Part shown: positions 24,291 through 35,970 of the stretch, piece after piece | Layout of the letters: each line of letters opens with the position of its first letter | Position numbering within the stretch: the first letter of the stretch is position 1 | Made by a program: the position numbers and the translations under genes | From: Corynebacterium sp. | Lineage (GTDB): Bacteria; Actinomycetota; Actinomycetes; Mycobacteriales; Mycobacteriaceae | Direction of reading: 5' to 3' | Assembly: GCF_030538285.1 (NCBI RefSeq) | Contig: NZ_JAUNUG010000002.1 | Coordinates: forward strand, 76,154 to 140,153 | DNA: 64,000 bases | The notes under the pieces: model-generated | What the model saw: only the letters and a program-made list of their open reading frames with translations | Told to the model about the DNA's origin: nothing | The model's database searches: none

Positions 24291-24385
24291 GGAGGCGTAC
24301 GTGTCCTGGTGGGCGCCCCGGTCTTCAAAACCGGTGAGGCCGAGTACCTCGGTCTGGCGAGTTCGATTCTCGTCCGTCTCCGCCA
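24291..24385 (+). tRNA. selC: tRNA-Sec (UCA anticodon)
   Basis: A 95-nt tRNA with encoded CCA. The acceptor begins GGAGGCGT and pairs with CCGTCTCC, eight positions with one G-U pair and one mismatch at the end; discriminator G. The anticodon stem CCGGT/ACCGG encloses CTTCAAA with anticodon TCA at 24325-24327. A long variable arm (CCGAG, TAC, CTCGG) and T stem GCGAG/CTCGT follow. The length and long extra arm are typical of selenocysteine tRNA. It sits 25 bases before selA and may share its transcript. Confidence 0.95.
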
Positions 24386-24410
24386 GTCGTCTCCTGCGAA
24401 AGGACCCGAG

Positions 24411-25718
24411 GTGGACCCGCGCCGCCGCATCCCGCGTACCGATGACCTGCTGCGGTGCCCCGCAGTGCGGCAGGCCCGCGACCGCCTTGCCGCCCCGGCC
24501 ATCCGCGCCCACATCAGCGCTGCGCAGCAGGCTGCGCGTGACGGGGACATCGCCCCGGAAGATGTCGAGACACACCTCGCCGGCCTGCTTGCCGACGCCC
24601 CCGTCAGCTCCCTCACCCCCGTGCTCAACGCCACCGGTGTCGTCGTCCACACCAACATCGGCCGCGCGCCGCTGTCGGTTGCGGCGACGGGCGCGCTTGT
24701 CGACGCTGCCGGTTACGTCGACGTCGAGATGGACCTGGCCACCGGACTGCGTTCCAGTGACCGGGGGGCCGGGGCCCTTTCCGCGCTGGTCGAGGCGTGC
24801 CCGGGGGCGGAGGACGCCCTCGTGGTCAACAACGGGGCGGCTGCCCTACTACTGGCCACGACCGCGCTGGCCGCGGGCGGGGAGCTCATCATCAGCCGCG
24901 GGGAACTCATCGAGATCGGGGCGGGTTTCCGCCTCCCGGAGCTCATCGAGACCGCCGACGTCCGCCTCCACGAGATCGGGGCGACGAACCGTACGCACCC
25001 GGAGGACTACCTTCGGGCCATCGGGGAGGCCACCCGCGCGATCCTCAAGGTCCACCCTTCCAATTTCCGCATCGAGGGATTCACCGCCGAGACCACGGTG
25101 GCCGAGCTGCGGGAGATCGCCGACGAGCACGACCTGGCACTCATCGTCGACCTCGGCTCCGGCCTGCTCACCCACGACGGCGCCCTGCCCTCCGAGCCGG
25201 ATGTCTCCGCCCAGCTGGCGGCGGGAGCCGACGTGGTCATCGCGTCCGGTGACAAGTTGCTCGGCGGCCCGCAGGCCGGCATCCTCCTCGGTCGCGCGGA
25301 CGTCATTGCCCGGCTGAAGAAGCACCCGCTGGCGCGCGCCGTGCGCATCGACAAACTCCGCCTGGCCGCCCTCGAGGCGACCCTGCGCGGCGGGGAGGTC
25401 CCCGTCGTGGAGGCCCTGCACGCCGACCCTGCTGACCTGCGCCGCCGGGCCGAGGCCCTGGCCGCGCGTCTCGACGGCCACGTCACCTGCCGCGTCGTCG
25501 CCCACGACGGGCGCGTCGGCGGGGGAGGGGCCCCCGGGGTGCCGCTGCCCGGCTGGGCGGTGGAACTGCCCGAGTCGTTGGCCGCCGCCTTGCGCACCGG
25601 CGATCCCGTCGTCCTGCCCCGAGTCCACCAGGGGGCGTGCCTCATCGACCTGCGCTGCGTGCCGGCTGCCGCCGACGACGCCGTCGCGGCCGCGATCCGG
25701 CGCGCGATGGAGGGTTAG
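24411..25718 (+). CDS. selA: L-seryl-tRNA(Sec) selenium transferase
   Basis: A 435-residue PLP enzyme that converts seryl-tRNA-Sec to selenocysteyl-tRNA-Sec with selenophosphate. The GTG at 24411 follows AAAGGA with a seven-base gap and lies 25 bases after the tRNA. The PLP lysine is K282 in SGDKLLGGPQAG; VVNNGAAA and IVDLGSGL are further PLP-fold markers. Slightly shorter than the E. coli protein (463). It lies between selC and selB; selB starts five bases after its stop, so these form one operon. Confidence 0.95.
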   Translation: MDPRRRIPRTDDLLRCPAVRQARDRLAAPAIRAHISAAQQAARDGDIAPEDVETHLAGLLADAPVSSLTPVLNATGVVVHTNIGRAPLSVAATGALVDAAGYVDVEMDLATGLRSSDRGAGALSALVEACPGAEDALVVNNGAAALLLATTALAAGGELIISRGELIEIGAGFRLPELIETADVRLHEIGATNRTHPEDYLRAIGEATRAILKVHPSNFRIEGFTAETTVAELREIADEHDLALIVDLGSGLLTHDGALPSEPDVSAQLAAGADVVIASGDKLLGGPQAGILLGRADVIARLKKHPLARAVRIDKLRLAALEATLRGGEVPVVEALHADPADLRRRAEALAARLDGHVTCRVVAHDGRVGGGGAPGVPLPGWAVELPESLAAALRTGDPVVLPRVHQGACLIDLRCVPAAADDAVAAAIRRAMEG

Positions 25719-25723
25719 AGAGA

Positions 25724-27505
25724 ATGCACGTCATCGCCACCGCCGGTCACGTTGACCACGGCAAGTCCACCCTGGTCAAGGCCCTCACCGGCATGGAACC
25801 CGACCGCTGGGAGGAGGAGCAGCGCCGCGGGCTGACCATTGACCTGGGTTTCGTGTGGACCAGCCTGCCCTCCGGACGCAACGTCGCCTTCGTCGATGTC
25901 CCCGGGCATGAACGCTTCATGGGCAACATGCTCGCCGGGGTCGGGCCGGCGCCGGTCATCTGCTTCATCGTCGCCGCCGACGAGGGCTGGCAGGCCCAGT
26001 CCACCGACCACCGCGATGCCGTGCGCGCGCTCGGCATCCGGCACGGGGTCATCGTGCTCACCCGCGCCGACCGGGCGGACGATGCCCGCCGTGCCGAGGT
26101 CGCCGCCCGGGTCCGGCACGAGTTTGCCGACACCGGGCTGTCCGACGCCCCCGTCATCACCGTCTCTGCCCGCACCGGTGAGGGCCTCGACGAACTGCGC
26201 GCCGCCCTCGACGAGGTGCTCGCCGCCGCCCCGGCCCCGGACCCGGACGCCCGCGTCCGCCTGTGGATCGACCGCTCCTTCACCGTCAAGGGCGCCGGCA
26301 CCGTGGTCACCGGTACCCTGCCCGCCGGGACCCTCAGCGAGGGCGACCGGCTGCACCTCAACGGCACACGTGAGGTCACCGTCCGCGGTCTGCACAGCGA
26401 GAACGAGGCGCACCCGAGCGTCGGCCCCGTCAGCCGCGTCGCCGTCAACCTCCGCGGGGAGAGCACCGGGGACATCCACCGCGGTGACGCCCTGCTCACC
26501 CCCGATGCCTGGCCACAGGTGAGCACCCTCGACGTGCGCCGCACCATGGGCACCCCGCTTATCGACGCCCCCGGTGAGGTCATCGTCCACGTCGGCACGG
26601 CGGCCGTCGAGGCGGCACTGCGCCCTTTCGGCGACGGCCACGCCCGGCTGACGCTGACCCGGCCGCTGCCGCTCATTCTCGGAGACCGCCTCGTTCTGCG
26701 CAGCTCCGGGGCCCGCTCCGTACTGGCCGGCGTACAGGTCATGGACGTCGACCCGCCCGTCCTGCGGCGCCGCGGTGACGGCCGCCGCCGCGCCGAGTCA
26801 CTGACCACCATGTCCGCCGAGGGGGATCTCAGCACCGAGATCACCCGCCGCGGGGCCCTGCGCCGTCAGGACCTGGTGACCATGGGGTTCGAGGTCCCGG
26901 AGCAGCCGCCGAAGGGGGCCGTCGCCCTGCGGGACTGGTGGATCGACGTCCGCCAGCTCGGCCGCTGGCGCGACACCCTCCGCGCCGCTGTCACCAGGCA
27001 CGCCACGGAGAATCCGCTGGCCGCCGGTTTCAGCCGCGGAGCGGCGCTCAGCGTCCTCACATTGCCCGATGACTCGCTCCTCGGACTCGTCATCGCCTCC
27101 GCGAAGCTCGAGCAGGCCGACGGTTTGCTCCGTCTACCTGGAGCAACGGTAGACCTCGGGACGGCGGAGGCGGGGGTGGCCAGCGTCGAGAAGCGTCTTG
27201 CCGACGCGCCCTTTAACGCCCCGGAAGCCGATGACCTGCGGGCTTTAGGCCTGGGGTCGAAGGAACTGGCCGCCGCGGAGCGCGCCGGGCGCCTGCTGCG
27301 CCTCGATGCCGGCATCATCCTCCGGCCTGACGCCCCCGACGTCGCGCTCGCCCGCCTGCGGGAACTCGAGCAACCGTTCACGACCTCGCAGGCGCGCCGC
27401 GCGCTGGACACCACCCGGCGGGTGGCCATCCCGCTGCTTGAACATCTCGACGCCACCGGCCGGACGGTGCGTCTCGACGGCGGACTCCGCCAGATCAGGC
27501 GGTGA
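25724..27505 (+). CDS. selB: Selenocysteine-specific elongation factor
   Basis: A 593-residue EF-Tu-like GTPase that delivers Sec-tRNA to UGA codons marked by a SECIS. G1 is GHVDHGKST (residues 8-16), G3 is DVPGHERF, and G4 appears as TRAD rather than NKxD. The C-terminal half is a series of short winged-helix repeats (for example around [10 protein letters not shown] and [22 protein letters not shown]) that bind the SECIS hairpin. Its 3' end overlaps luxS by 11 bases on the other strand. It is specific for the hairpin at 18471. Confidence 0.95.
   Translation: MHVIATAGHVDHGKSTLVKALTGMEPDRWEEEQRRGLTIDLGFVWTSLPSGRNVAFVDVPGHERFMGNMLAGVGPAPVICFIVAADEGWQAQSTDHRDAVRALGIRHGVIVLTRADRADDARRAEVAARVRHEFADTGLSDAPVITVSARTGEGLDELRAALDEVLAAAPAPDPDARVRLWIDRSFTVKGAGTVVTGTLPAGTLSEGDRLHLNGTREVTVRGLHSENEAHPSVGPVSRVAVNLRGESTGDIHRGDALLTPDAWPQVSTLDVRRTMGTPLIDAPGEVIVHVGTAAVEAALRPFGDGHARLTLTRPLPLILGDRLVLRSSGARSVLAGVQVMDVDPPVLRRRGDGRRRAESLTTMSAEGDLSTEITRRGALRRQDLVTMGFEVPEQPPKGAVALRDWWIDVRQLGRWRDTLRAAVTRHATENPLAAGFSRGAALSVLTLPDDSLLGLVIASAKLEQADGLLRLPGATVDLGTAEAGVASVEKRLADAPFNAPEADDLRALGLGSKELAAAERAGRLLRLDAGIILRPDAPDVALARLRELEQPFTTSQARRALDTTRRVAIPLLEHLDATGRTVRLDGGLRQIRR
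26557..26566 (+). repeat. GCTTATCGAC motif copy in selB
   Basis: Read as Leu-Ile-Asp-Ala. The only copy in the 17.7-28.8 kb interval. Confidence 0.85.
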
Positions 27506-27953
27506 CCTGGTTCCACTCCGCGCGGCGCTGCAGGAAGGCGCGGGCGGCAGCCTGCGCATCCTCCAGAGAGTGGCTTTCGCCCCAGCCGCACTGGATCTCG
27601 TTGGCGGCGGGCACCTCGGTGAGCTCGAGCACGTCGGCCAGCGAGCAGGCGATGAGCTCCTCGATCTCCTCCGCCGGGTGATCGCCGACCACCATGAGGT
27701 AGAAGCCGGTCTGGCAGCCCATGGGGGAGAAATCCAGGACATAGTCGGCATGGTTGCGGATGGTCTCCGCCACCGAATGCTCCAGCGAGTGGATGCCGGG
27801 CATGTCCAGGTGATCCTGGTTGGGCTGGCAGAAACGGATGTCGTACTTGGTGATGACATCCCCGGCCGGCAGGGTCTTGCGGTCCGCCACCCGGATGTAG
27901 GGGGCGGCGACGGTGCGGTGGTCAAGGTTGAAGGATTCGACGTTCATCTGCAT
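27495..27953 (-). CDS. luxS: S-ribosylhomocysteine lyase
   Basis: A 152-residue LuxS that splits S-ribosylhomocysteine to homocysteine and DPD, the autoinducer-2 precursor, in the activated methyl cycle. Zinc and catalytic residues are visible: H55, E58 and H59 in IHSLEH, the catalytic cysteine C80 in MGCQTG, and a third zinc ligand in NEIQCGWGE. The start is ATG at 27953 (M-Q-M-N); the second Met at 27947 is also possible. The unknown gene ending at 27968 lies 14 bases upstream on the same strand, so they are probably cotranscribed. Confidence 0.93.
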   Translation of the reverse strand: MQMNVESFNLDHRTVAAPYIRVADRKTLPAGDVITKYDIRFCQPNQDHLDMPGIHSLEHSVAETIRNHADYVLDFSPMGCQTGFYLMVVGDHPAEEIEELIACSLADVLELTEVPAANEIQCGWGESHSLEDAQAAARAFLQRRAEWNQVTA

Positions 27954-27967
27954 GGCGGCGATCCTAG

Positions 27968-28714
27968 TCATTCCTCGGTGGCTCCGGCACGGAAGGTGAT
28001 GGTGCGCGGTCCGCGGGGGTTGGGTTCGGCGAGGTCCTCGGCGTTCATGGTCACCGCCCACGCGCCCGTTTGCGGCTCCGGTAACGGCTCGGGCTCGGGG
28101 AGTGCGGGGGCGGGGAGGGGCTCACCGAGGCCGATGTCGATGAAGGATTTACCGTCGATCACGAACACCCGCACCCCCAGAGGGCCTTCCTCCAGGGGGG
28201 CGTACTCGAGGTGGCCGATGATGTCCTCGTCGACGATGACATGGCTGCCCTCGACACGTCCCAGCATCTGCCGGTTGGCGCCACTGAGCGTGGCCGGCAG
28301 GCGGGCGCCCTGGGAGAGGATGCGGGTGGCATCAGCGAGCGAGTTCACCGGGATGGCGAGCTCGGGGGCGGGGAGTTCGAGGGTGACGTCGAGAAGCCCG
28401 CGTTCCCGGTTGATGCATACCCGGGCCCAGGCCTGCGGCTCATAATGAGCCTGGTGGACCCTGTCGATGGTGGGGAAAACGTCGCGAAGGCTGGCGGGTA
28501 CCGAACCGATGGTGGCCAGTTCCCAGCGCACGCGCCAGCCGCCGTCCCGGAAATCGGGGATGAGCTGGACCGGGATGAGCGCGCCATGCGGTTCCGACAG
28601 TTGGGCGGTGCGCAGGTGGGAGAACAAGATCGCCTGGCTCACATTCTCCACGGGCAGCGAATGGGCGTCCGTGCCCGCCGGAGGACGGGCGAGGGGGTAA
28701 CGGGGAACGACCAT
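27968..28714 (-). CDS. Hypothetical protein cotranscribed with luxS
   Basis: I do not recognise this 248-residue soluble protein. It has a mostly alpha/beta first 170 residues, then a proline- and glutamate-rich linker ([17 protein letters not shown]) and a short C-terminal strand region. No signal peptide, membrane helix or metal motif is visible. The linker suggests a two-part protein or an exposed arm. The start ATG at 28714 follows TAGGCT and six bases on the minus strand, a leaderless layout. Its position before luxS is the only functional hint. Confidence 0.7.
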   Translation of the reverse strand: MVVPRYPLARPPAGTDAHSLPVENVSQAILFSHLRTAQLSEPHGALIPVQLIPDFRDGGWRVRWELATIGSVPASLRDVFPTIDRVHQAHYEPQAWARVCINRERGLLDVTLELPAPELAIPVNSLADATRILSQGARLPATLSGANRQMLGRVEGSHVIVDEDIIGHLEYAPLEEGPLGVRVFVIDGKSFIDIGLGEPLPAPALPEPEPLPEPQTGAWAVTMNAEDLAEPNPRGPRTITFRAGATEE

Positions 28715-28720
28715 GGCTAC

Positions 28721-28739
28721 AGCCTAGTCGCGCTAGCGT
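28721..28739. promoter_or_regulatory. Divergent -10 boxes between the luxS operon and a methyltransferase gene
   Basis: Minus strand: TAGGCT (28721-28726) six bases before the start at 28714. Plus strand: TAGCGT (28734-28739) seven bases before ATG at 28747. The two promoters lie back to back within 20 bases. Confidence 0.45.
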
Positions 28740-28746
28740 GGGGGAC

Positions 28747-29178
28747 ATGCGCATCCCTCCCGCCGGGCTATTTGCCCTCGCCGCCGGAGCCCAAATCTTC
28801 CTGGGCCGCTTATCGACGTCCCGTTTCCTCCCCGCCGCGCCCCTCGTAGCGGTCTCCGGTGGGCTGGGTGTGGTGGCGGTGGGGCAGTTTGCGCGGGCGG
28901 GCACGACGATGGATCCCGTGCGGCTGGGACGATCCTCGGCGTTGGTCACTGACGGGGTCCTGGGCTACACCCGTAATCCCATGTACCTGGCGTTGGCGGG
29001 TGCGTTGACCGCGCATGCGGTGGCCCGCGGCTCGTGGTGGGCGCTGGTGCCCGTGGCAGGGTTCGTCTGGGCCGCCGGGCCCCAGATCGCGGCGGAGGAG
29101 GCCGCGTTGCGGCGCCGTTTCGGGGTGGAATACGAGGCCTATGCGCGCCGGGTCCCGCGTTGGATCAGGCTCCGATGA
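28747..29178 (+). CDS. Isoprenylcysteine carboxyl methyltransferase-family membrane protein
   Basis: A 143-residue membrane protein of the ICMT/PEMT type. Three to four hydrophobic helices are followed by the SAM-binding signature YTRNPMYLALAG and the C-terminal EEAALRRRFGVEYEAYARRVPRW that is typical of this family. It would methylate a small lipid-like or thiol substrate at the membrane; the true substrate in bacteria is rarely known. ATG at 28747 is preferred over a GTG at 28738. The stop overlaps the convergent sodC stop by 14 bases. Confidence 0.78.
   Translation: MRIPPAGLFALAAGAQIFLGRLSTSRFLPAAPLVAVSGGLGVVAVGQFARAGTTMDPVRLGRSSALVTDGVLGYTRNPMYLALAGALTAHAVARGSWWALVPVAGFVWAAGPQIAAEEAALRRRFGVEYEAYARRVPRWIRLR
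28808..28817 (+). repeat. GCTTATCGAC motif copy in the methyltransferase gene
   Basis: Read as Leu-Ser-Thr, the third reading phase seen for this motif. Confidence 0.85.
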
Positions 29179-29803
29179 TGCCGCAGGCGAGGCGGTCACC
29201 GGCATCTCCGGTGCTGGTGGTGTCCTCGTCCACGCCGTCGCTGGCGTAGCGCTCGGGGATGTTGGCGTAGTTGTCCGGGTCGGAGTGGATGATGACGGCG
29301 GCGCCGTCCTCGCCCTCAAGGTCTGCCAGGGTGAAGCGGTCGGTGAGGAAGGTCAGTTCCGCGTCGCCGGATTCGGTCACCAGTAGCTGGGGGAGGTCGC
29401 CGGCGTGGTCCGGGTGGTCAGCGTCCGTGGGGTTGAGGTGGCCGCCTGCGGAAAGGAAGTCACCGGTGTCTTCCGGGTTGTCCGGGTCGGCGCTGTCGGT
29501 TTCGCAGGCGCCGAACTCGTGGATGTGGAAGCCGTAGAAACCAGGCTCCAGACCGGAGAGCTGGGCGCTGACCTCAACACCGCCATCGCGCTCGAGAAAT
29601 TCGACGGTGCCGATTTCGGCGCCGTCCGCGGTGTTCATGGACGTCGGCACCCCTTCGGTGTCCGGATCCTCGGTAGTGACCGCGGCGGTGCCGTTGGTGG
29701 CCTCGTTGGTGGCGTTGTCCTCGGTGGCGCAGGCGCTGGCCGTGAGCAATCCGAGAGCGGCGAGGGTGGCGACGGTGGATCGGCGGATGGTGCGGTAAGG
29801 CAA
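29165..29803 (-). CDS. sodC: Cu,Zn superoxide dismutase, exported
   Basis: A 212-residue periplasmic-type SOD that dismutates superoxide outside the membrane. Metal ligands are in GFHIHEFGACE, AGGHLNPTDADHPDHAGD and VIIHSDPDNY; the closing DRLACGII supplies the disulfide cysteine. The N-terminal signal ends LLTASAC, an imperfect lipobox, so it is probably a lipoprotein. No ATG or GTG fits; the start is TTG at 29803, behind GAAGGAG. After the signal there is a low-complexity Thr/Asn/Glu linker. It faces the methyltransferase gene tail to tail. Confidence 0.88.
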   Translation of the reverse strand: MPYRTIRRSTVATLAALGLLTASACATEDNATNEATNGTAAVTTEDPDTEGVPTSMNTADGAEIGTVEFLERDGGVEVSAQLSGLEPGFYGFHIHEFGACETDSADPDNPEDTGDFLSAGGHLNPTDADHPDHAGDLPQLLVTESGDAELTFLTDRFTLADLEGEDGAAVIIHSDPDNYANIPERYASDGVDEDTTSTGDAGDRLACGIIGA

Positions 29804-29897
29804 GATTCTCCTTCTCTGGTGGCGTGTGACCCACGATACATATAATAGTGATCGCATGCGTTGCTGGTGAGGTGGCTCCGTGGTTAGTCTCTCGGGC

Positions 29898-30407
29898 ATG
29901 GAACTGTGCATCGAACCAGGCGACATCACTACCGTCCGCGCCGACGCGATCGTTAACGCCGCCAACTCCGGTCTGCTCGGCGGTGGGGGTGTGGACGGTG
30001 CCATCCACCGGGTCGGTGGCCCCAGTATCCTTTCCGAATGCCGCGAGATCCGCGCCACCTCTTATCCCGATGGCCTGCCTGCCGGGCAGGCCGTTTCCAC
30101 CGGGGCAGGTGATCTCCTGGCGAGCTGGGTGATCCACACCGTCGGGCCGGTATGGTCCGCTACCGAGGATCGCTCGGCGATCTTGGAGTCCTGTTATCGG
30201 GAGTCGTTGCGCGCGGCCCGTGAACTGGGTGCCGCGTCGGTGGCTTTCCCGGCGATTTCGGCCGGCGTCTATGGCTGGCCTCTTGACGACGCCGCCCGCA
30301 TCGCCGTGAGCACCTGCCGGGACGTCGGTGGTGTGGAGAAGGTGATTTTCGTCCCCTTCGGGCAGGCAGCGGAGCGCGCCTTTTACGATGCCCTGGCAAG
30401 TAGTTAG
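29898..30407 (+). CDS. Macro domain protein (ADP-ribose-binding, deacetylase type)
   Basis: A 169-residue single macro domain. IEPGDITTVRADAIVNAAN and GGGGVDGAIHRVGG form the ADP-ribose pocket; FPAISAGVYGWP is the second loop. These match the MacroD/YmdB class that removes ADP-ribose or O-acetyl-ADP-ribose. ATG at 29898 is preferred to GTG at 29880 because it puts the first strand at the usual distance. It is divergent from sodC and stands alone. Confidence 0.88.
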   Translation: MELCIEPGDITTVRADAIVNAANSGLLGGGGVDGAIHRVGGPSILSECREIRATSYPDGLPAGQAVSTGAGDLLASWVIHTVGPVWSATEDRSAILESCYRESLRAARELGAASVAFPAISAGVYGWPLDDAARIAVSTCRDVGGVEKVIFVPFGQAAERAFYDALASS

Positions 30408-30430
30408 GCAATTGTTATAACCGGCGTGTC

Positions 30431-30463
30431 CCCAGGTGAGCTGGCGCTTTCCAGTGTCCTGGG
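30431..30463 (+). terminator. Possible terminator hairpin after the macro domain gene
   Basis: CCCAGG (30431-30436) pairs with CCTGGG (30458-30463), enclosing CTGG/CCAG. A T-rich stretch (TTTCTTTT) follows only after about 14 bases, so termination is uncertain. Confidence 0.35.
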
Positions 30464-30510
30464 CACAGGCGGGTGGTTTCTTTTCGCCCCGACGGCGGGG
30501 GTGGTGTGCT

Positions 30511-30516
30511 TAACGT
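30511..30516 (+). promoter_or_regulatory. -10 hexamer TAACGT of the leaderless BCCT gene
   Basis: TAACGT, GAATTT, ATG at 30523. Confidence 0.5.
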
Positions 30517-30522
30517 GAATTT

Positions 30523-32313
30523 ATGTTGACCCGCCTGGCCTCCTCCCTCCGTCTGAAAACAGACCCACCGGTGTACTTCGCCACCGTGGGTGCCGTCCTC
30601 GCCTTCGTCGTGCTGACCATCGTCGCCGGCAATTGGGTCGGGGACGTTTTTGGTGCCGCCACCACCTGGATCCTGTCTAACCTGGGCTGGTTCTACATCC
30701 TGGGTGTGACGGTGTTCCTGCTCTTCCTTTTCGTCATCGCGATCAGCCGCTATGGGCATGTGCGGTTGGGGGCAGATGATGAACGCCCCGAATACTCCAC
30801 CCCCGTCTGGTTTGCGATGCTGTTCGCCGCCGGCATCGGCACCATCCTCATGTTCTGGGGTGTGGCGGAACCGATCTCGCATTTCGCCAACCCACCCATG
30901 GGGGACGTCTCCCCGGAATCCACCGAGGCCGCCCGCCAGGCCATCGCCATCACCCACTACCACTTCGGGCTGCACACCTGGACGATCTTCGCGCTGCCCG
31001 CCCTGTGCTTCGCCTACTTCATCTACAAGCGCAAGATGCCCCCGCGGGTCAGTTCGATCTTCTCCCCGCTGCTCGGGTCGCGGGTGTACGGGCCCATCGG
31101 CAAGACCATCGACGTCGTCGCCCTCATCGGCACCATCTTTGGCGTGGCCACCTCGGTCGGTCTGGGAACCATGCAGATCAACGCGGGCCTCAGCGAGCTG
31201 TTCGGCCTGACGTACTCGCCCGCTGTCCAGGTGATCATCATCGCCGTGGTCACCACCATCGCCTGTATCTCCGTGGCCGCCGGCCTCGACCGCGGCATCA
31301 AGATGTTGTCCAACATCAACATCTGGATGGCCATCGCGCTGCTCATCTTCGTGGTGCTGGCCGGGCCGACCGTCCTGGTGCTCAAGGGCACCATCGAGTC
31401 TTTCGGAATCTACCTCTCCCGCCTGCCCGAACTGGCCTTCTGGAATAACGCCACCCCGAACAGCCCGGACAACGCTACCTGGCAGAACACGTGGACCGCC
31501 TTCTACTGGGCGTGGACGATCACGTGGTCGCCCTTCGTCGGTATCTTCATCGCGCGCATCAGTCGCGGCCGCACCATCCGTGAATTCGTGGCCGGTGTCC
31601 TCGGTCTGCCGGTCACGTTCTCCCTCATCTGGTTCGGGGTGTTCGGAACCTCCTCCTTCCTCATCGAGGAGCAGAGCGGTGGGCTGGTGGAACGCGTCGC
31701 CGTCGAAGGCGACATCCCCGGGGCACTGTTCGAGTTCCTGTCGAACTACCCGGCCGCGACATTCATGTCCGGGTTGGGCATCCTCATCGTCGTCGTGTTC
31801 TTCACCACCTCCGTCGACTCCGCCGCCATGGTCACCGACATGATCGCCTCCGGCAAGGAACCCGCCTTCGCACCGACCCACCAGAAGGTCACCTGGGCGG
31901 TGCTCATGGGCGCGGTCGCCGCCGTGCTGCTCGCCGCCACCGGTGAAGGAGGGCTCTCCGCCCTGCAGCAGATCATCATCGTCATCGGCCTGCCGTTCTT
32001 CGTCATGGGCTTCATCATGATGTTCAGCCTCGGTGTGGCCTTGAGAAACGATCTCGGCGATCCCGTGCCCACCGTCACCCGCCAGTGGACCTCCGCCGCG
32101 ACCGCCGAGGAATGGGAGGAAATGGAGCAGACCCCCTCCCCGGAGCCGATCGGCCCGATCCACCACATCCCCGACGACGAGGGCGAGGCAATCAACCCGG
32201 CCGTAGTCGGGGCAGTGCTGGAGGAATACTCCAAACAGCAGGACGGCGAGGGCTACGACGTGACCATCATCGAGGAGACGGAACCACAGCACCACAGCGG
32301 CGTCAATAAGTAG
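30523..32313 (+). CDS. BCCT-family betaine/carnitine/choline transporter
   Basis: A 596-residue carrier with about 12 transmembrane helices. The signature LMFWGVAEPISHF lies near residues 108-120 and the tryptophan-rich substrate helix WAWTITWSPFVGIFIARISRG near 328-348. It would bring in glycine betaine or related solutes with sodium or protons, for osmotic protection. The C-terminal tail is long and acidic (EEWEEMEQTPSPEPI), unlike the basic osmosensor tail of C. glutamicum BetP, so regulation may differ. No choline oxidation genes are nearby. Confidence 0.88.
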   Translation: MLTRLASSLRLKTDPPVYFATVGAVLAFVVLTIVAGNWVGDVFGAATTWILSNLGWFYILGVTVFLLFLFVIAISRYGHVRLGADDERPEYSTPVWFAMLFAAGIGTILMFWGVAEPISHFANPPMGDVSPESTEAARQAIAITHYHFGLHTWTIFALPALCFAYFIYKRKMPPRVSSIFSPLLGSRVYGPIGKTIDVVALIGTIFGVATSVGLGTMQINAGLSELFGLTYSPAVQVIIIAVVTTIACISVAAGLDRGIKMLSNINIWMAIALLIFVVLAGPTVLVLKGTIESFGIYLSRLPELAFWNNATPNSPDNATWQNTWTAFYWAWTITWSPFVGIFIARISRGRTIREFVAGVLGLPVTFSLIWFGVFGTSSFLIEEQSGGLVERVAVEGDIPGALFEFLSNYPAATFMSGLGILIVVVFFTTSVDSAAMVTDMIASGKEPAFAPTHQKVTWAVLMGAVAAVLLAATGEGGLSALQQIIIVIGLPFFVMGFIMMFSLGVALRNDLGDPVPTVTRQWTSAATAEEWEEMEQTPSPEPIGPIHHIPDDEGEAINPAVVGAVLEEYSKQQDGEGYDVTIIEETEPQHHSGVNK

Positions 32314-32338
32314 CCCCGCATGTGACCCGAACCTCACG

Positions 32339-32344
32339 TACTTT
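32339..32344 (+). promoter_or_regulatory. -10 hexamer TACTTT of the leaderless P450 gene
   Basis: TACTTT, GGAGAT, ATG at 32351. Confidence 0.45.
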
Positions 32345-32350
32345 GGAGAT

Positions 32351-33639
32351 ATGACGACCACAGAATCCGCCCGTGTCCGACTCGAACAAGGCCTCTCCTT
32401 CCTCCGCAACGGTTACCTCTTCGCCTCCCGCATGCGGAAGAAGGCCGGTGTCGCCGCCACCTCCCACGCCCCCGTGGCACTGACCATGCTGGGCAAGACC
32501 TCCCACCTGGTCCGGGGGAAGGAGGGCGTGCGCCTGTTCTACGACTCCTCTCGCATCAAGCGCGACGGCGCCATGCCGAAGTTCATCCAGGTCCCCCTGT
32601 TCGGCAACGGGGCCGTGCACACCCTGGACGGTGAGGAGCATACGGTGCGCAAGAAGGCGATGGCCGATCTCGCCTACGACGACGCCCGCGTCGCCGACTT
32701 CGCTGACCTCGTCGGCGATGAGCTGGAGAACACCCACCGACGCTGGATCACCGACGGCGGCACCGTCCACGAAGACACCGCCCTCGCTTTTGGTCGCGCC
32801 GCCTTCCGCTGGGCCGGCATCCCCATGTCGGATGAGGAGATGGACACCCGCGCCAAGCAGATGAACCGCCTGCTGGACACCTTCGGCGACATCAAGACCA
32901 ACCCCATCGCCGCCTTCGAGCGCCAGCGCCTGAACAAGTGGGCCACCGGCCTCATCGAGCAGGTCCGCTCCGGGGAGATCACCGCGCCGGAGGATTCGGT
33001 GCTTGCCCACATGGCCGATTTGCGCGGCGTCGATGGCGAGCTTGTCGACGCCGCCGTCGCCGGCGTCGAGCTCCAAAACCTCACCCGCCCCACCGTCGCT
33101 GTCGGCCGCTTCGCGGCCTTCGCCGCCACAGCACTCGTGGAACACCCGGAGTGGGCCGAGCGCATCCGCCAAGCCGCAGGTGAGCAGCTCACCGGTGTCC
33201 ACGAGGCGGAGGCCTTCGCCCAGGAAGTGCGCCGCACCTACCCGTTTGTGCCCATGCTGCCGGGCCTGCTCACCGAAGACACCGAACTATCCGGCTGCCC
33301 CATGAAGAAGGGCCAGCGGGTGTTGCTTGACTTCGTCGGGACGCTGACCAGCCCCGAGGAGTGGGACAACGCCGGATCCTTCGATCCGGAGCGCTTCCTG
33401 CCCTATGCCGGGATGGAGGAGGCGGAAGCCATCGAGGCATTCATCCCGCAGGGCGGTGCGGATGTCTACAGCGGACACCGCTGCCCGGGCGAGAAGATCG
33501 CCGTCACCGCCCTGTCCGCGGCGACCGTGCTGCTCACCCGCCCCACCCTGGAGATCTCCACCGACGTGGAGGACCTCACCTTCCCGTGGACCAAGATGCT
33601 CACCCGCCCGGCCACCGGCGTGCGGGTGCGCGCCGCCGC

Positions 33640-33643
<4 letters not shown>
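32351..33643 (+). CDS. CYP152-type cytochrome P450 fatty acid peroxygenase
   Basis: A 430-residue P450 whose distal helix reads QNLTRPTVAVGRFAAF and whose heme loop reads IPQGGADVYSGHRCPGE with the heme thiolate C378. Both match the fatty-acid peroxygenases such as P450 BS-beta, in which the helix I Arg-Pro pair holds the fatty acid carboxylate and H2O2 replaces the redox partner. The ExxR motif is EVRR. It would hydroxylate or decarboxylate fatty acids. No ferredoxin reductase is adjacent, as expected. Its stop codon overlaps the stop codon of the convergent UvrA-like gene. Confidence 0.88.
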
Positions 33644-35948
<2,305 letters not shown>

Positions 35949-35970
<22 letters not shown>

